Positions 1 to 7,927 of a stretch of DNA of 64,000 nucleotides are shown in pieces (the stretch's first letter is position 1; every line of letters begins with the position of its first letter). A model generated the notes under the pieces. That model ran no database searches. It was not told the origin of the DNA and saw nothing but the letters and a program-made list of their open reading frames with translations. The translations under genes were made by a program, and so were the position numbers. The stretch is from Motilibacter aurantiacus (GTDB lineage: Bacteria > Actinomycetota > Actinomycetes > Motilibacterales > Motilibacteraceae), in contig NZ_JAANNO010000009.1 in assembly GCF_011250645.1 (NCBI RefSeq), forward strand, positions 62,001 through 126,000. Direction: 5' to 3'.

Positions 1-944
1 CCTACGGCCAGTACCCGCAGGCCGAGACCGGCCAGCGTGACGAGAACGCGAAGCTCTACGGGCTCCCGCTGCTGGGGGACACCTGGGCGATGATCTACCG
101 CAAGGACCTCATCGGCGAGAAGCCCCCGGCCACGTGGGACGAGATGATCGCGACGGCCAAGAAGTGCCAGGAGGACAACCCCGGCGTCAGCGGCCTCGCC
201 TTCCACCAGTCCAACGGCTCGGACGCCGCGGCCGTCACGTACAACACCGTGAACGGCGTCTACGGCGGCAAGCTGTGGGACCCCAAGGAGAAGCAGATCG
301 AGGGGATCATCAACGACGAGGCCGGCAAGAAGGCCATGGACGTCCTCGTCAACCAGATGAAGCCGCTGGCGCCCAAGGGCTCGGGCAACTGGTTCATCGA
401 CGAGGTCAACGCCGCCATCGGGCAAGGCAAGGTCTGCATCGGGTTCAACTGGCTCGCCGCGATCGGCGGCCTGCTCGACCCCGGCCAGTCGACGCTCGGC
501 AAGTCCAAGGAGGAGATCCTCACCAAGCTCGGCTTCGCCACGCTGCCGACGCAGGATGCCGACATCGTGCCGCTAGGCGGCATGGGCATGCACATCTCGA
601 AGTACGCCCCGGCGGAGCGCCAGGCCGAGGCGCTCAACTTCATGAAGTGGTTCGAGCAGGCGGACGTGCAGAAGAAGTGGGCGGCCGCCGGCGGGGTGCC
701 GGCGCGCACCGACGCGATCAACTCCCCGGAGTTCCTGAACGCGGCCCCGTGGAACAAGGTGTTCGCCGACTCGGTGCCTCGCCTGCGGGACATGTGGAAC
801 GTCCCGGAGTACGCGAAGCTCATCGACATCGAGAACACGAACGTCAACGCGGCGCTCAACGGGGCCAAGGACCCCATGGACGCCCTGGACGCGATCGCGA
901 AGGAGCAGCAGGCAGTGCTGGACCAGAGCGGCGGGATCCGGTAA
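1..944 (+). CDS. Sugar ABC transporter substrate-binding protein (5' truncated)
   Basis: The reading frame is open from base 3, so the N-terminus and lipobox lie left of the window; about 313 residues are visible. The text is that of an extracellular family 1 (MalE/UgpB-like) solute receptor: a GLPLLGDTWAMIYRKD segment, then the Trp/Gly-rich ligand cleft and a C-terminal helix with AALNGAKDPMDALD, the usual end of the family. It should capture a sugar or polyol outside the membrane and deliver it to the permeases that follow. The permease start lies 6 bases after the stop, so this is the first visible gene of a five-gene uptake operon. The ligand cannot be read from sequence. Confidence 0.93.
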   Translation, partial: YGQYPQAETGQRDENAKLYGLPLLGDTWAMIYRKDLIGEKPPATWDEMIATAKKCQEDNPGVSGLAFHQSNGSDAAAVTYNTVNGVYGGKLWDPKEKQIEGIINDEAGKKAMDVLVNQMKPLAPKGSGNWFIDEVNAAIGQGKVCIGFNWLAAIGGLLDPGQSTLGKSKEEILTKLGFATLPTQDADIVPLGGMGMHISKYAPAERQAEALNFMKWFEQADVQKKWAAAGGVPARTDAINSPEFLNAAPWNKVFADSVPRLRDMWNVPEYAKLIDIENTNVNAALNGAKDPMDALDAIAKEQQAVLDQSGGIR

Positions 945-950
945 CTGCTG

Positions 951-1892
951 ATGGCTACCACGATCTCGCCCGCGGAGCCGGCGGCGCCCCTGGTGGCGCC
1001 GCCGGCGGCGCGGCGCTTCCGCTGGCTCGGCGACCGGCGCCTGTCCGCGATGTTCATCGCGCCGGCCCTCGCCCTGCTCCTGTTCCTCTCCGTGTTCCCG
1101 CTGCTCTGGGCGCTGTACCTCTCGTTCACGAACTACTCGGCCACCCGCGACACCCCCGCCCAGTGGGTGTGGTTCGACAACTACCGCGACATCCTCACCT
1201 CGGCCACGGTCCACCAGCGGGCCCTCACCACGCTGATGTACGTCATCGGCGCCGTCGGCCTGCAGACGGTGCTCGGCTTCTCGATCGCGTACCTGATCTC
1301 CCGCCGGGTCCGCGGCCGCGGCCTCATGACGACGCTGTTCCTCGTGCCGATGATGCTCTCGCCCGTGGTCGTCGGCCTCTTCTGGCGGTTCATGCTCGAC
1401 ACGCAGTTCGGCGTGGTCAACTCGCTGCTCAACTCGCTGGGCTTCGGCTCCGTCGAGTGGCTCACCAAGCAGCGGACCGCCCTGCTGTCGCTGATCGTCG
1501 TCGACACCTGGCAGTGGACGCCGTTCATCATGCTGATCGCCCTGGCCGGCCTCACGGCGGTGCCGAAGTACCTCTACGAGGCCGCGTCCATCGACCGGGC
1601 GTCGGAGTGGTTCCGCTTCCGGCACATCACGCTGCCGCTCGTGTGGCCGCTCCTGCTGATCGCCGTGCTGTTCCGGGCGATCGAGGCGTTCCGGCTCTTC
1701 GACCTCGTCTACATCCTGACGAACGGCGGCCCCGGCGTGTCGACCGAGACGCTGTCCTTCCACGTCTACAAGGTCGCGTTCCTCGGCTTCGACACCGGCG
1801 CCGCGTCGGCGTACGGGATCCTCATGGTCCTCGTCGTGATCGTCCTGGCGCAGTTCTACCTGCGCTACCTCGAGAAGCTGCGGAGCACCTGA
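951..1892 (+). CDS. Carbohydrate ABC permease, MalF/UgpA type
   Basis: This 313-residue membrane protein has a short cytoplasmic N-terminus, a first helix near residues 33-55 and five further hydrophobic segments, as in binding-protein-dependent sugar permeases. The cytoplasmic EAA loop, which docks on the ATPase, is EAASIDRASEWFRFRHITLP; the usual Gly after Asp is Arg here. It should form a heterodimeric channel with the next gene. Its stop overlaps the next start (ATGA at 1889-1893), which indicates translational coupling and equal dosage of the two permeases. Confidence 0.95.
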   Translation: MATTISPAEPAAPLVAPPAARRFRWLGDRRLSAMFIAPALALLLFLSVFPLLWALYLSFTNYSATRDTPAQWVWFDNYRDILTSATVHQRALTTLMYVIGAVGLQTVLGFSIAYLISRRVRGRGLMTTLFLVPMMLSPVVVGLFWRFMLDTQFGVVNSLLNSLGFGSVEWLTKQRTALLSLIVVDTWQWTPFIMLIALAGLTAVPKYLYEAASIDRASEWFRFRHITLPLVWPLLLIAVLFRAIEAFRLFDLVYILTNGGPGVSTETLSFHVYKVAFLGFDTGAASAYGILMVLVVIVLAQFYLRYLEKLRST

Positions 1893-2818
1893 TGGCGCTG
1901 CACATCGACGAGACCGTCGCCGCCGAGGCCGGGGCGGCACACCGCAACCCTCCCCGCGGGCCACAGCGCCGCCGGCGCGGGACGCTGCGCACCTGGCTCG
2001 AGATCGTCGTGCTGGCCGCCTTCGCCGTCGTCATGCTCTTCCCGGTCGTCTGGATGCTGGAGACGTCCCTCAAGGAGAACCGCGACGTCTACGCCGTCCC
2101 GGCGCAGTTCTTCCGGTTCGACGTCACCCTCGACCACTACAAGGACGTGTTCGTGCAGCGCGACGGGTCGGGTACCTCCGACCTGGCGGTGTCGTACAAG
2201 AACTCGATCCTCGTCGCCGGCACGTCGACCATCCTCGCGACGCTGCTCGGCGTGCCCGCCGCGTGGGCCTACTCGCGCTTCGCGCTGAAGGCGAAGAAGG
2301 ACCAGCTGTTCTTCATCCTCTCGACGCGTTTCATGCCACCGGTGGTCGTGGTCATCCCGATCTTCCTGATGTACCGCGACCTCGGGCTCATCAACACCAA
2401 GCTCGGGCTGGTCCTCATCTACGCGGCCTTCAACCTGCCCTTCACCATCTGGATGATGAAGGGCTTCGTGGACGAGGTGCCCGCGGAGTACGAGGACGCC
2501 GCGATGCTCGACGGGTACTCACGCTTCGAGGCCTTCTGGCGGTTCACCCTGCCGCTCCTCGTCCCCGGTATCGCCGCGACCGCGGTGTTCGCCCTCATCT
2601 TCTCCTGGAACGAGTTCGTGTTCGCCATCTTCCTGACCTCGAGCGACTCCGCCCGCACCGCCCCACCGGCGATCGCCGGGCTCATCGGAGGGACGACCAT
2701 CGACTGGGGCCTGGTGGCGGCATCGGCCATGGTCTTCGCCGTTCCGGTGCTGCTCTTCGCCTTCCTCGTCCGCAAGCACCTCGTCGCGGGCGTGACCCTC
2801 GGGGCGGTGCGACGCTGA
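1892..2818 (+). CDS. Carbohydrate ABC permease, MalG/UgpE type
   Basis: The start is the ATG that overlaps the previous stop, giving 308 residues. A 35-residue Arg-rich cytoplasmic tail precedes the first membrane helix (about residues 37-58). Then come the MalG-type periplasmic segment and a canonical EAA loop (EYEDAAMLDGYSRFEAFWRF). The C-terminus is the usual short cytoplasmic tail. It partners the preceding permease. The stop again overlaps the next start (TGATG), so coupling continues into the ATPase gene. Confidence 0.95.
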   Translation: MALHIDETVAAEAGAAHRNPPRGPQRRRRGTLRTWLEIVVLAAFAVVMLFPVVWMLETSLKENRDVYAVPAQFFRFDVTLDHYKDVFVQRDGSGTSDLAVSYKNSILVAGTSTILATLLGVPAAWAYSRFALKAKKDQLFFILSTRFMPPVVVVIPIFLMYRDLGLINTKLGLVLIYAAFNLPFTIWMMKGFVDEVPAEYEDAAMLDGYSRFEAFWRFTLPLLVPGIAATAVFALIFSWNEFVFAIFLTSSDSARTAPPAIAGLIGGTTIDWGLVAASAMVFAVPVLLFAFLVRKHLVAGVTLGAVRR

Positions 2819-3882
2819 TGGCCGGCATCGAGATCAGCGCCCTGCACAAGCGCTTCCCCGACGGCACGGTCGCGGTGGAGCATCTCGACCTCTCGATCGG
2901 CCAGGGCGAGCTGTTCGTCATGCTCGGCCCCTCCGGCTGCGGGAAGACGACGACGCTGCGCGCGATCGCCGGGCTCGAGCGGCAGTCCTCGGGCGACATC
3001 CGCATCGGCGACAAGCTGGTCAACGACCTCCCGCCGGCCGAGCGCGACATCGCGATGGTGTTCCAGTTCTACGCGCTCTACCCGCACCTGCGCGCGCGGG
3101 ACAACATCGCCTTCCCGCTGCGCGCCGAAGGGGTCCCCGAGCCCGAGGTCAAGGCCCGGGTCGCGGACGCCGCGCGCATGCTGCGGCTCGAGCCCCTGCT
3201 CGGCCGCCGCCCCAACCAGCTGTCCGGTGGCGAGCAGCAGCGGGTCGCGCTGGCGCGTGCCCTGATCCGCCAGCCGCTCGCCTTCCTCATGGACGAGCCG
3301 TTGACCAACCTCGACGCGGAGCTGCGGGCGGACATGCGGACGCAGATCAAGCACCTGCAGCAGCGGCTCGGCACCACGATGGTCTACGTCACCCACGACC
3401 AGCTCGAGGCCATGTCGCTCGGGGACCGGATCGCGATCCTCAACAAGGGCAAGCTCGAGCAGGTCGGGACGCCGCTCGAGGTCTACAACCGGCCGGCCTC
3501 GCTGTTCTGCGCCGGGTTCATCGGCTCCCCGCCCATGAACCTCGTCGACGTCGAGCTCGCGGACGGCGCGCTGCGCGCGGGCGGCGGCCTCTCGATGGCG
3601 CCTCCGCACGGGCTGGACCGCAGTCGCAGGCTGGTCGCCGGCGTACGCCCCGAGGCGCTGGAGCTCACCGCGCCGGAGGCCGTGGGGGCGATCCCCGCCC
3701 GCGTCGTCTCCGAGGAGATGCTCGGCGACGAGACCATCTACGTCGTGCAGACGGGAGGCAGCGACCTGCGGGTCCGCATGCCACCCACCGCCCGCTACGG
3801 GCCCGAGGCACCGGTCGGGCTCAGACACGTCGGCGGTCCGCCCCCGGTCTACGACCTCGAGTCCCGGCAGTTGGTGGCCTGA
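2818..3882 (+). CDS. Sugar ABC transporter ATPase, MalK/UgpC type (first of two)
   Basis: This 354-residue ATPase has every motif of an active subunit: Walker [10 protein letters not shown], a Q-loop in VFQFYALYP, signature [15 protein letters not shown], Walker B FLMDEP, D-loop NLD and switch histidine in VTHDQ. After about residue 235 follows the OB-fold regulatory domain typical of MalK/UgpC. It would energise the two upstream permeases. A second, non-identical ATPase follows after 1 base, so this is likely one half of a heterodimer rather than the usual homodimer. Confidence 0.94.
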   Translation: MAGIEISALHKRFPDGTVAVEHLDLSIGQGELFVMLGPSGCGKTTTLRAIAGLERQSSGDIRIGDKLVNDLPPAERDIAMVFQFYALYPHLRARDNIAFPLRAEGVPEPEVKARVADAARMLRLEPLLGRRPNQLSGGEQQRVALARALIRQPLAFLMDEPLTNLDAELRADMRTQIKHLQQRLGTTMVYVTHDQLEAMSLGDRIAILNKGKLEQVGTPLEVYNRPASLFCAGFIGSPPMNLVDVELADGALRAGGGLSMAPPHGLDRSRRLVAGVRPEALELTAPEAVGAIPARVVSEEMLGDETIYVVQTGGSDLRVRMPPTARYGPEAPVGLRHVGGPPPVYDLESRQLVA

Positions 3883-3883
3883 C

Positions 3884-4954
3884 GTGAGCGCTATCTCGAC
3901 CGTCGGCCTGCGCAAGGCCTTCGGCACCGTGCAGGCACTGGAGGACGTCACCATCGACGTCCCGCAGGGGTCCTTCTTCGTCATCCTGGGACCCTCCGGA
4001 GCGGGGAAGACGACCACGCTGCGGGCGATCGCCGGGCTGGAGAAGCTCGACGGCGGGTCCGTGCACCTCGACGGCCTCGACGCGACCCGCTCGACCCCTG
4101 CCGAGCGGGACCTCGCAATGGTGTTCCAGAGCTACGCGCTCTACCCGAAGCAGACGGCGTACGCGAACATCGCCTCGCCACTGAAGGCACGGCGTGTCCC
4201 GTCCCCGGAGATCGCCAAGCGCGTGGAGGAGGTCTCCGCGCTGCTGCACATCGAGAAGCTGATGCAGCGGCGGCCGGCCCAGATGTCCGGCGGCGAGATG
4301 CAACGTGTCGCCCTCGCCCGCGCCCTCGTCCGCACGCCCCGCGCGTTCCTCATGGACGAGCCGCTGACCAACCTCGACCTCAAGCTCCGCGTGGAGATGC
4401 GCACCGAGCTGACCCGCATCCACAGAACGCTCGGCGGGACCTTCCTCTACGTCACCAACGACCAGGTCGAGGCCATGTCGATGGCGGACCAGGTGGCGGT
4501 GCTGCGCGCGGGCAAGGTCCAGCAGGTGGGGTCCCCGCGCGACATCTACGAACGCCCCGCCAACTCGTGGGTGGCGGCCTTCGTCGGCAACCCGCGGATC
4601 GCTCTGCTGCCCTGCCGGGCCGCGGGTGACCGGTTGATCGGGGAGAGCGGGTGGTCCCTGCCCCGCCCGCGTGGCTCCGGCGCCGACGACGGGCGGCCAC
4701 TGCTGCTGGGGCTGCGGGCCGAGGACCTCTCGATCGACCGGCGCGAGCCGTCCGCGTCGCTCGACGGCGAGCTCTACGCCCTCGAGCCGCTCGGGGACCG
4801 CACGGTCGTGGACGTACGCGTCGGGGACGCGATGCTCAAGGTCAAGGCCCGGCCGTCGGTGTCGGGCCAGCCCGGCGACCCCCTGCGGGTGGCCGTGGAC
4901 CTGGACCGGGCGCACGTGTTCGACGCGCAGACGGGCCTCGCCCTCGCCCGATGA
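3884..4954 (+). CDS. Sugar ABC transporter ATPase with Asn in place of the switch His
   Basis: A GTG start one base after the previous stop gives 356 residues. Walker A (GPSGAGKTT), Q-loop (VFQSYALYP), signature ([15 protein letters not shown]) and Walker B (FLMDEP) are intact. The switch region reads YVTNDQVEAM: the H-loop histidine that positions the gamma-phosphate is Asn, encoded by AAC. The C-terminal third is the MalK-type OB domain. Paired ATPases occur in some glycerol/polyol importers (GlpS/GlpT of rhizobia), so this is probably the degenerate half of an asymmetric pair. It is the last gene of the operon and ends 23 bases from the convergent LarA-like gene. Confidence 0.93.
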   Translation: MSAISTVGLRKAFGTVQALEDVTIDVPQGSFFVILGPSGAGKTTTLRAIAGLEKLDGGSVHLDGLDATRSTPAERDLAMVFQSYALYPKQTAYANIASPLKARRVPSPEIAKRVEEVSALLHIEKLMQRRPAQMSGGEMQRVALARALVRTPRAFLMDEPLTNLDLKLRVEMRTELTRIHRTLGGTFLYVTNDQVEAMSMADQVAVLRAGKVQQVGSPRDIYERPANSWVAAFVGNPRIALLPCRAAGDRLIGESGWSLPRPRGSGADDGRPLLLGLRAEDLSIDRREPSASLDGELYALEPLGDRTVVDVRVGDAMLKVKARPSVSGQPGDPLRVAVDLDRAHVFDAQTGLALAR

Positions 4955-4977
4955 GGACGCGACCCCCGCGCGGCCCG

Positions 4978-6306
4978 CTACCGGTCGGCGGCCTCGTCGC
5001 CCCATGGGGCGAGGGCCGACCCGCCCCCGTCCACCAGCGGGACGGGGCCGCCGACCAGCTCGAGCTCGGAGTGCTGCTGGACCTGCGGCAGCAACGCGGG
5101 CGACACGAGCAGGTCGGCCACGTCGAGCGTGTCGTGCATCCGTACGAGCCGGACGTCGGCCGGTGCGGCTCGACCGCACGTCAGCACCGCTGCGCTGACG
5201 GCGGATACCGGGTCGGCGAGGACCATGGGAAGCGCGACCCGGCGCGTTCCCACCACCCCGGCGGTGAGCGCGTTGGTGTACATCGCGTGCAGGTCGAGGG
5301 AGGCGGCGACCTCACGCGTCGTGAAGTCCGCCAGCCCGATGCCGTAGCCGTTGCCCTCCGAGTCCGGGGTCAGGCCGAGGGCGACGACGTTGGCGATCCG
5401 CGGCTCGACGGGCTCCTCCACCCCGTGGATGCGGCGGCGGCCGATGACGTTCGTGTCCATCCCCGAGCCCGAGACGTTCTTGCCGAAGCTGTCGACCACG
5501 AGGACGTCGAGCTCGTCGAACGGCAGCGTCCCCAGCAGGCGTCGGGCCTCGGCCAGCAAGGCGGCCTCCTCGGCACCGCCGATGCCCTGCGGCGGGACCC
5601 AGGCGACGCCCGCGGTCTGCCCCCGCCCGTTCTCCACCACGCCGAGGCCGCCGATCACCTTGCCCCGTGCGACGACCGCCCGGGCCACGGCGACGATCGA
5701 CTCGGACAGCCGGGCCGGGCCGAGCGCGTGCAGCGTCGCCGCGCCCGCCTGGTTGCCCAGCCCGATCGCCGCCATCTTCGCCAGGCCGCTCTCGTGCGGG
5801 CCGTGGAAGTCGGTGTGCGGCTTCACGCGGTTGACCACGAGCACACCGTCCGCCTCGGCGGCGAGGGCGTCCATGTGCACCGGCACCCCTGCGGGCCCGC
5901 CGCCCAGGTCGACCGTCGCCATGCCGGAGCGGATCGGCGCGCCCACGCTCGCCTCGGTCACGCCGAGCTGGACGAGCAGGGACTGCTGGCCCTCCGCGGT
6001 GGCATGTCCGTGCGACCCCATCGCGGGCACGACGAACGGCTCCGCGCCCTGCACGCGCAGCCATTCGACCGCTGCCCGGACGAGCTCGACCAGGTCGTGC
6101 AAGCCGCGGCTGCCCACCGTGATCGCGATCCGCGAGCCGGGAGCCAGGGAGAGGCCGGCGCGGGCCAGCTCGCGCCGCACCGCCCCCGCCACGTCCGGCT
6201 CCTGCGGCTGGCGGCCGTGGCGGCGTACGCGATGGACGGCGGGCAGTGGGCAGGAGGCAGTGACCTCGTCGAGCCGGATGAACGAGCCCGTGGTCGATAC
6301 CGTCAT
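4978..6306 (-). CDS. LarA-family nickel-pincer racemase/epimerase, divergent member
   Basis: I chose the ATG at 6306 (442 residues), which has a GGAG motif 8 bases upstream and lies 2 bases after the larE stop; a TTG at 6318 is possible. The protein aligns with the lactate racemase superfamily: GSHGH (His99, His101), a His cluster at 174/178/181, Lys187, and His203 exactly 16 residues after the Lys. That is the Lys184-His200 spacing of LarA, where Lys carries the pincer nucleotide and His binds nickel. The PDGTR motif of canonical LarA is replaced by GSRG. Some databases treat such proteins as a separate nickel-pincer isomerase group. The substrate is unknown; the company of larE, larB and a GH2 glycosidase suggests a sugar-derived hydroxyacid. 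Confidence 0.82.
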   Translation of the reverse strand: MTVSTTGSFIRLDEVTASCPLPAVHRVRRHGRQPQEPDVAGAVRRELARAGLSLAPGSRIAITVGSRGLHDLVELVRAAVEWLRVQGAEPFVVPAMGSHGHATAEGQQSLLVQLGVTEASVGAPIRSGMATVDLGGGPAGVPVHMDALAAEADGVLVVNRVKPHTDFHGPHESGLAKMAAIGLGNQAGAATLHALGPARLSESIVAVARAVVARGKVIGGLGVVENGRGQTAGVAWVPPQGIGGAEEAALLAEARRLLGTLPFDELDVLVVDSFGKNVSGSGMDTNVIGRRRIHGVEEPVEPRIANVVALGLTPDSEGNGYGIGLADFTTREVAASLDLHAMYTNALTAGVVGTRRVALPMVLADPVSAVSAAVLTCGRAAPADVRLVRMHDTLDVADLLVSPALLPQVQQHSELELVGGPVPLVDGGGSALAPWGDEAADR

Positions 6307-6308
6307 CG

Positions 6309-7166
6309 TCAACTCCAACTGGCGGGGGCTTGAAGCATCGCATTCAGCGAGCCGGATGTGAAGGCTCGTACGTTGAACGCTTCAGAGAAGCCTGCTTCCT
6401 GCAACACGCCACTGAGAGCCCGGAGCCCCTGCACGGCCGAGACGATCTCCTCGTCGACCTCGACCCGGGCCTCGTCGCCGAGGTCGCGCACCCGGACGTT
6501 CCCCCGCGGAAGGCCGGAGGCGGCCAGGAGCTCACGCAGGCCTGCCTCTGCCCTGCCCACGCGGTGCAGCCGGGCCGGGGTGATCTCCAGTCCGTAGGCG
6601 ATGCGGCTGGACAGGCAGGCCGCGGCCGGCTTGTCCCAGGTGCGCAGCCCCCACAGGCGGCTGACCGCACGAACCATCGGCTTGGACATCCCGCACTCGG
6701 CCAGCGGCTCGCGGGCGCCCCGCTCGGCAGCCGCCCGCATGCCCGGGCGGAAGCCCGCCACCCGGTCGTCGGCGTTGGTGCCGGTGAGCACGACGGCTCC
6801 GCGCTCGCGGGCGATCGGGCCGACAGTGTCCAACAACGTCGACTTGCAGAAGTAGCAGCGGTTCCCGGCGTTCGCACGGTAGCCGTCGACGGACATCTCG
6901 TCCGTCCGCACGAGCAGGTGCTCGACCCCGAGCTCCCGTGCGAAGATCTCGGCGGCACGGGCCTCCACCTCGGGCAAGGAGTCCGAGCTGGCCGTGGCCG
7001 CCACGACGGAGCCGGGCCCGAGCGTACGGGCGGCGGCAGCGAGGACCAGAGCCGAGTCGGCCCCACCCGAGAACGCGACGAGGACGCATCCATGACCGTT
7101 GAACCAGCCCGACAGCCGCTCGGCGGCGCCGGCCGCCCCGTCCGCGTCGATGAGCACGTCGACCAT
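6309..7166 (-). CDS. larE: LarE, sulfur insertase for nickel-pincer cofactor (copy 1)
   Basis: This is a 285-residue PP-loop ATP pyrophosphatase with the P-loop SGGADS at 33-38. LarE adenylates the carboxylates of the LarB product and inserts the two sulfurs of the nickel-pincer nucleotide. Three cysteines stand out: Cys104 and Cys107 (RCYFCK) and Cys174 (AACLSSR), the last in the context of the sacrificial Cys of Lactobacillus LarE. A GGGAGG ribosome site lies about 8 bases before the ATG. The gene precedes the LarA-like gene by 2 bases, so cofactor supply and user are co-transcribed. Its start codon abuts that of larB on the other strand. Confidence 0.93.
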   Translation of the reverse strand: MVDVLIDADGAAGAAERLSGWFNGHGCVLVAFSGGADSALVLAAAARTLGPGSVVAATASSDSLPEVEARAAEIFARELGVEHLLVRTDEMSVDGYRANAGNRCYFCKSTLLDTVGPIARERGAVVLTGTNADDRVAGFRPGMRAAAERGAREPLAECGMSKPMVRAVSRLWGLRTWDKPAAACLSSRIAYGLEITPARLHRVGRAEAGLRELLAASGLPRGNVRVRDLGDEARVEVDEEIVSAVQGLRALSGVLQEAGFSEAFNVRAFTSGSLNAMLQAPASWS

Positions 7167-7898
7167 GTGCCGATCCTCCCACCGGACACGGGTTTTGCCG
7201 ATCTCGGATTCGCTTGTGTCGACACGGCCCGGGCGGCGCGCACCGGTGACCCCGAAGTCGTCTTCGCCCAAGGGAAGCGGCCCCACGAGGTGGTCGCGAT
7301 CCTGCGACGGCTCGCGGAGGCGCACCCCGACCGGGCCGTCCTGGCGACGCGCTGCCAGGAGGAGGCGGTGCTGGCGTGCGCGGACTCGCTGGGCGACCGG
7401 GCGACGATCGACCGGGTCGCCGGCACGGTGGTGGTGGGCCCGCTGCCCGCCCCGGTGGGCCGGGTGGCCGTCGTGGCCGCCGGCACGTCCGACCTGGACG
7501 TCGCCCGCGAGTGCCTCACCACCGTGCGGGTGCACGGCGCCGGGGCCGACCTCGTCAGCGACGTCGGGATCGCCGGCCTGCACCGGCTGCTCGCCCGGCT
7601 GGACGACATCCGGGCCGCCGACGTCGTGGTGGCCGTGGCCGGGATGGAGGGCGCCCTGCCCAGCGTCCTCGGCGGGCTGGTCGCCACGCCGCTCATCGCG
7701 CTGCCCACCAGCGTCGGCTACGGACTGTCGATGGACGGGCTCACGGCCCTGCTGGCGATGCTGAACTCCTGCTCCCCCGGCGCCACGGTGGTCAACGTGG
7801 ACAACGGGTACGGCGCCGGGGTCGCGGCCGCGCGCATCGCCCGCACCGTCGGGGCGCTCCGCGCGGCCGCGCAGATCGCTCCGCCCGCTCACGGTTAG
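7167..7898 (+). CDS. larB: LarB, nickel-pincer cofactor carboxylase/hydrolase (copy 1)
   Basis: LarB carboxylates nicotinic acid adenine dinucleotide and hydrolyses it, the first step of pincer cofactor synthesis. The family signature is clear: GFACVDTARAAR, PEVVFAQGKRP, then the AIR-carboxylase-like domain with AAGTSDLDVA, SDVGIAGLHR, AGMEGALPSVLGG, PTSVGYG and VNVDNGYGA. The GTG at 7167 gives 243 residues and the same N-terminal length as the second LarB in the window, but lacks a ribosome site. An in-frame ATG at 7092 has GAGGA upstream but would overlap larE head to head by 75 bases. The GH2 gene follows after 29 bases, probably in the same transcript. Confidence 0.92.
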   Translation: MPILPPDTGFADLGFACVDTARAARTGDPEVVFAQGKRPHEVVAILRRLAEAHPDRAVLATRCQEEAVLACADSLGDRATIDRVAGTVVVGPLPAPVGRVAVVAAGTSDLDVARECLTTVRVHGAGADLVSDVGIAGLHRLLARLDDIRAADVVVAVAGMEGALPSVLGGLVATPLIALPTSVGYGLSMDGLTALLAMLNSCSPGATVVNVDNGYGAGVAAARIARTVGALRAAAQIAPPAHG

Positions 7899-7927
7899 CG
7901 GGTCGCGCACCGGGCACGCCCGCGCCC

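Noticed and set aside
7092-7166. Longer larB with the ATG at 7092
   Set aside because: Although GAGGA precedes it, it would overlap larE head to head, and the added residues do not resemble the N-terminus of the second LarB. It is kept as an alternative only.
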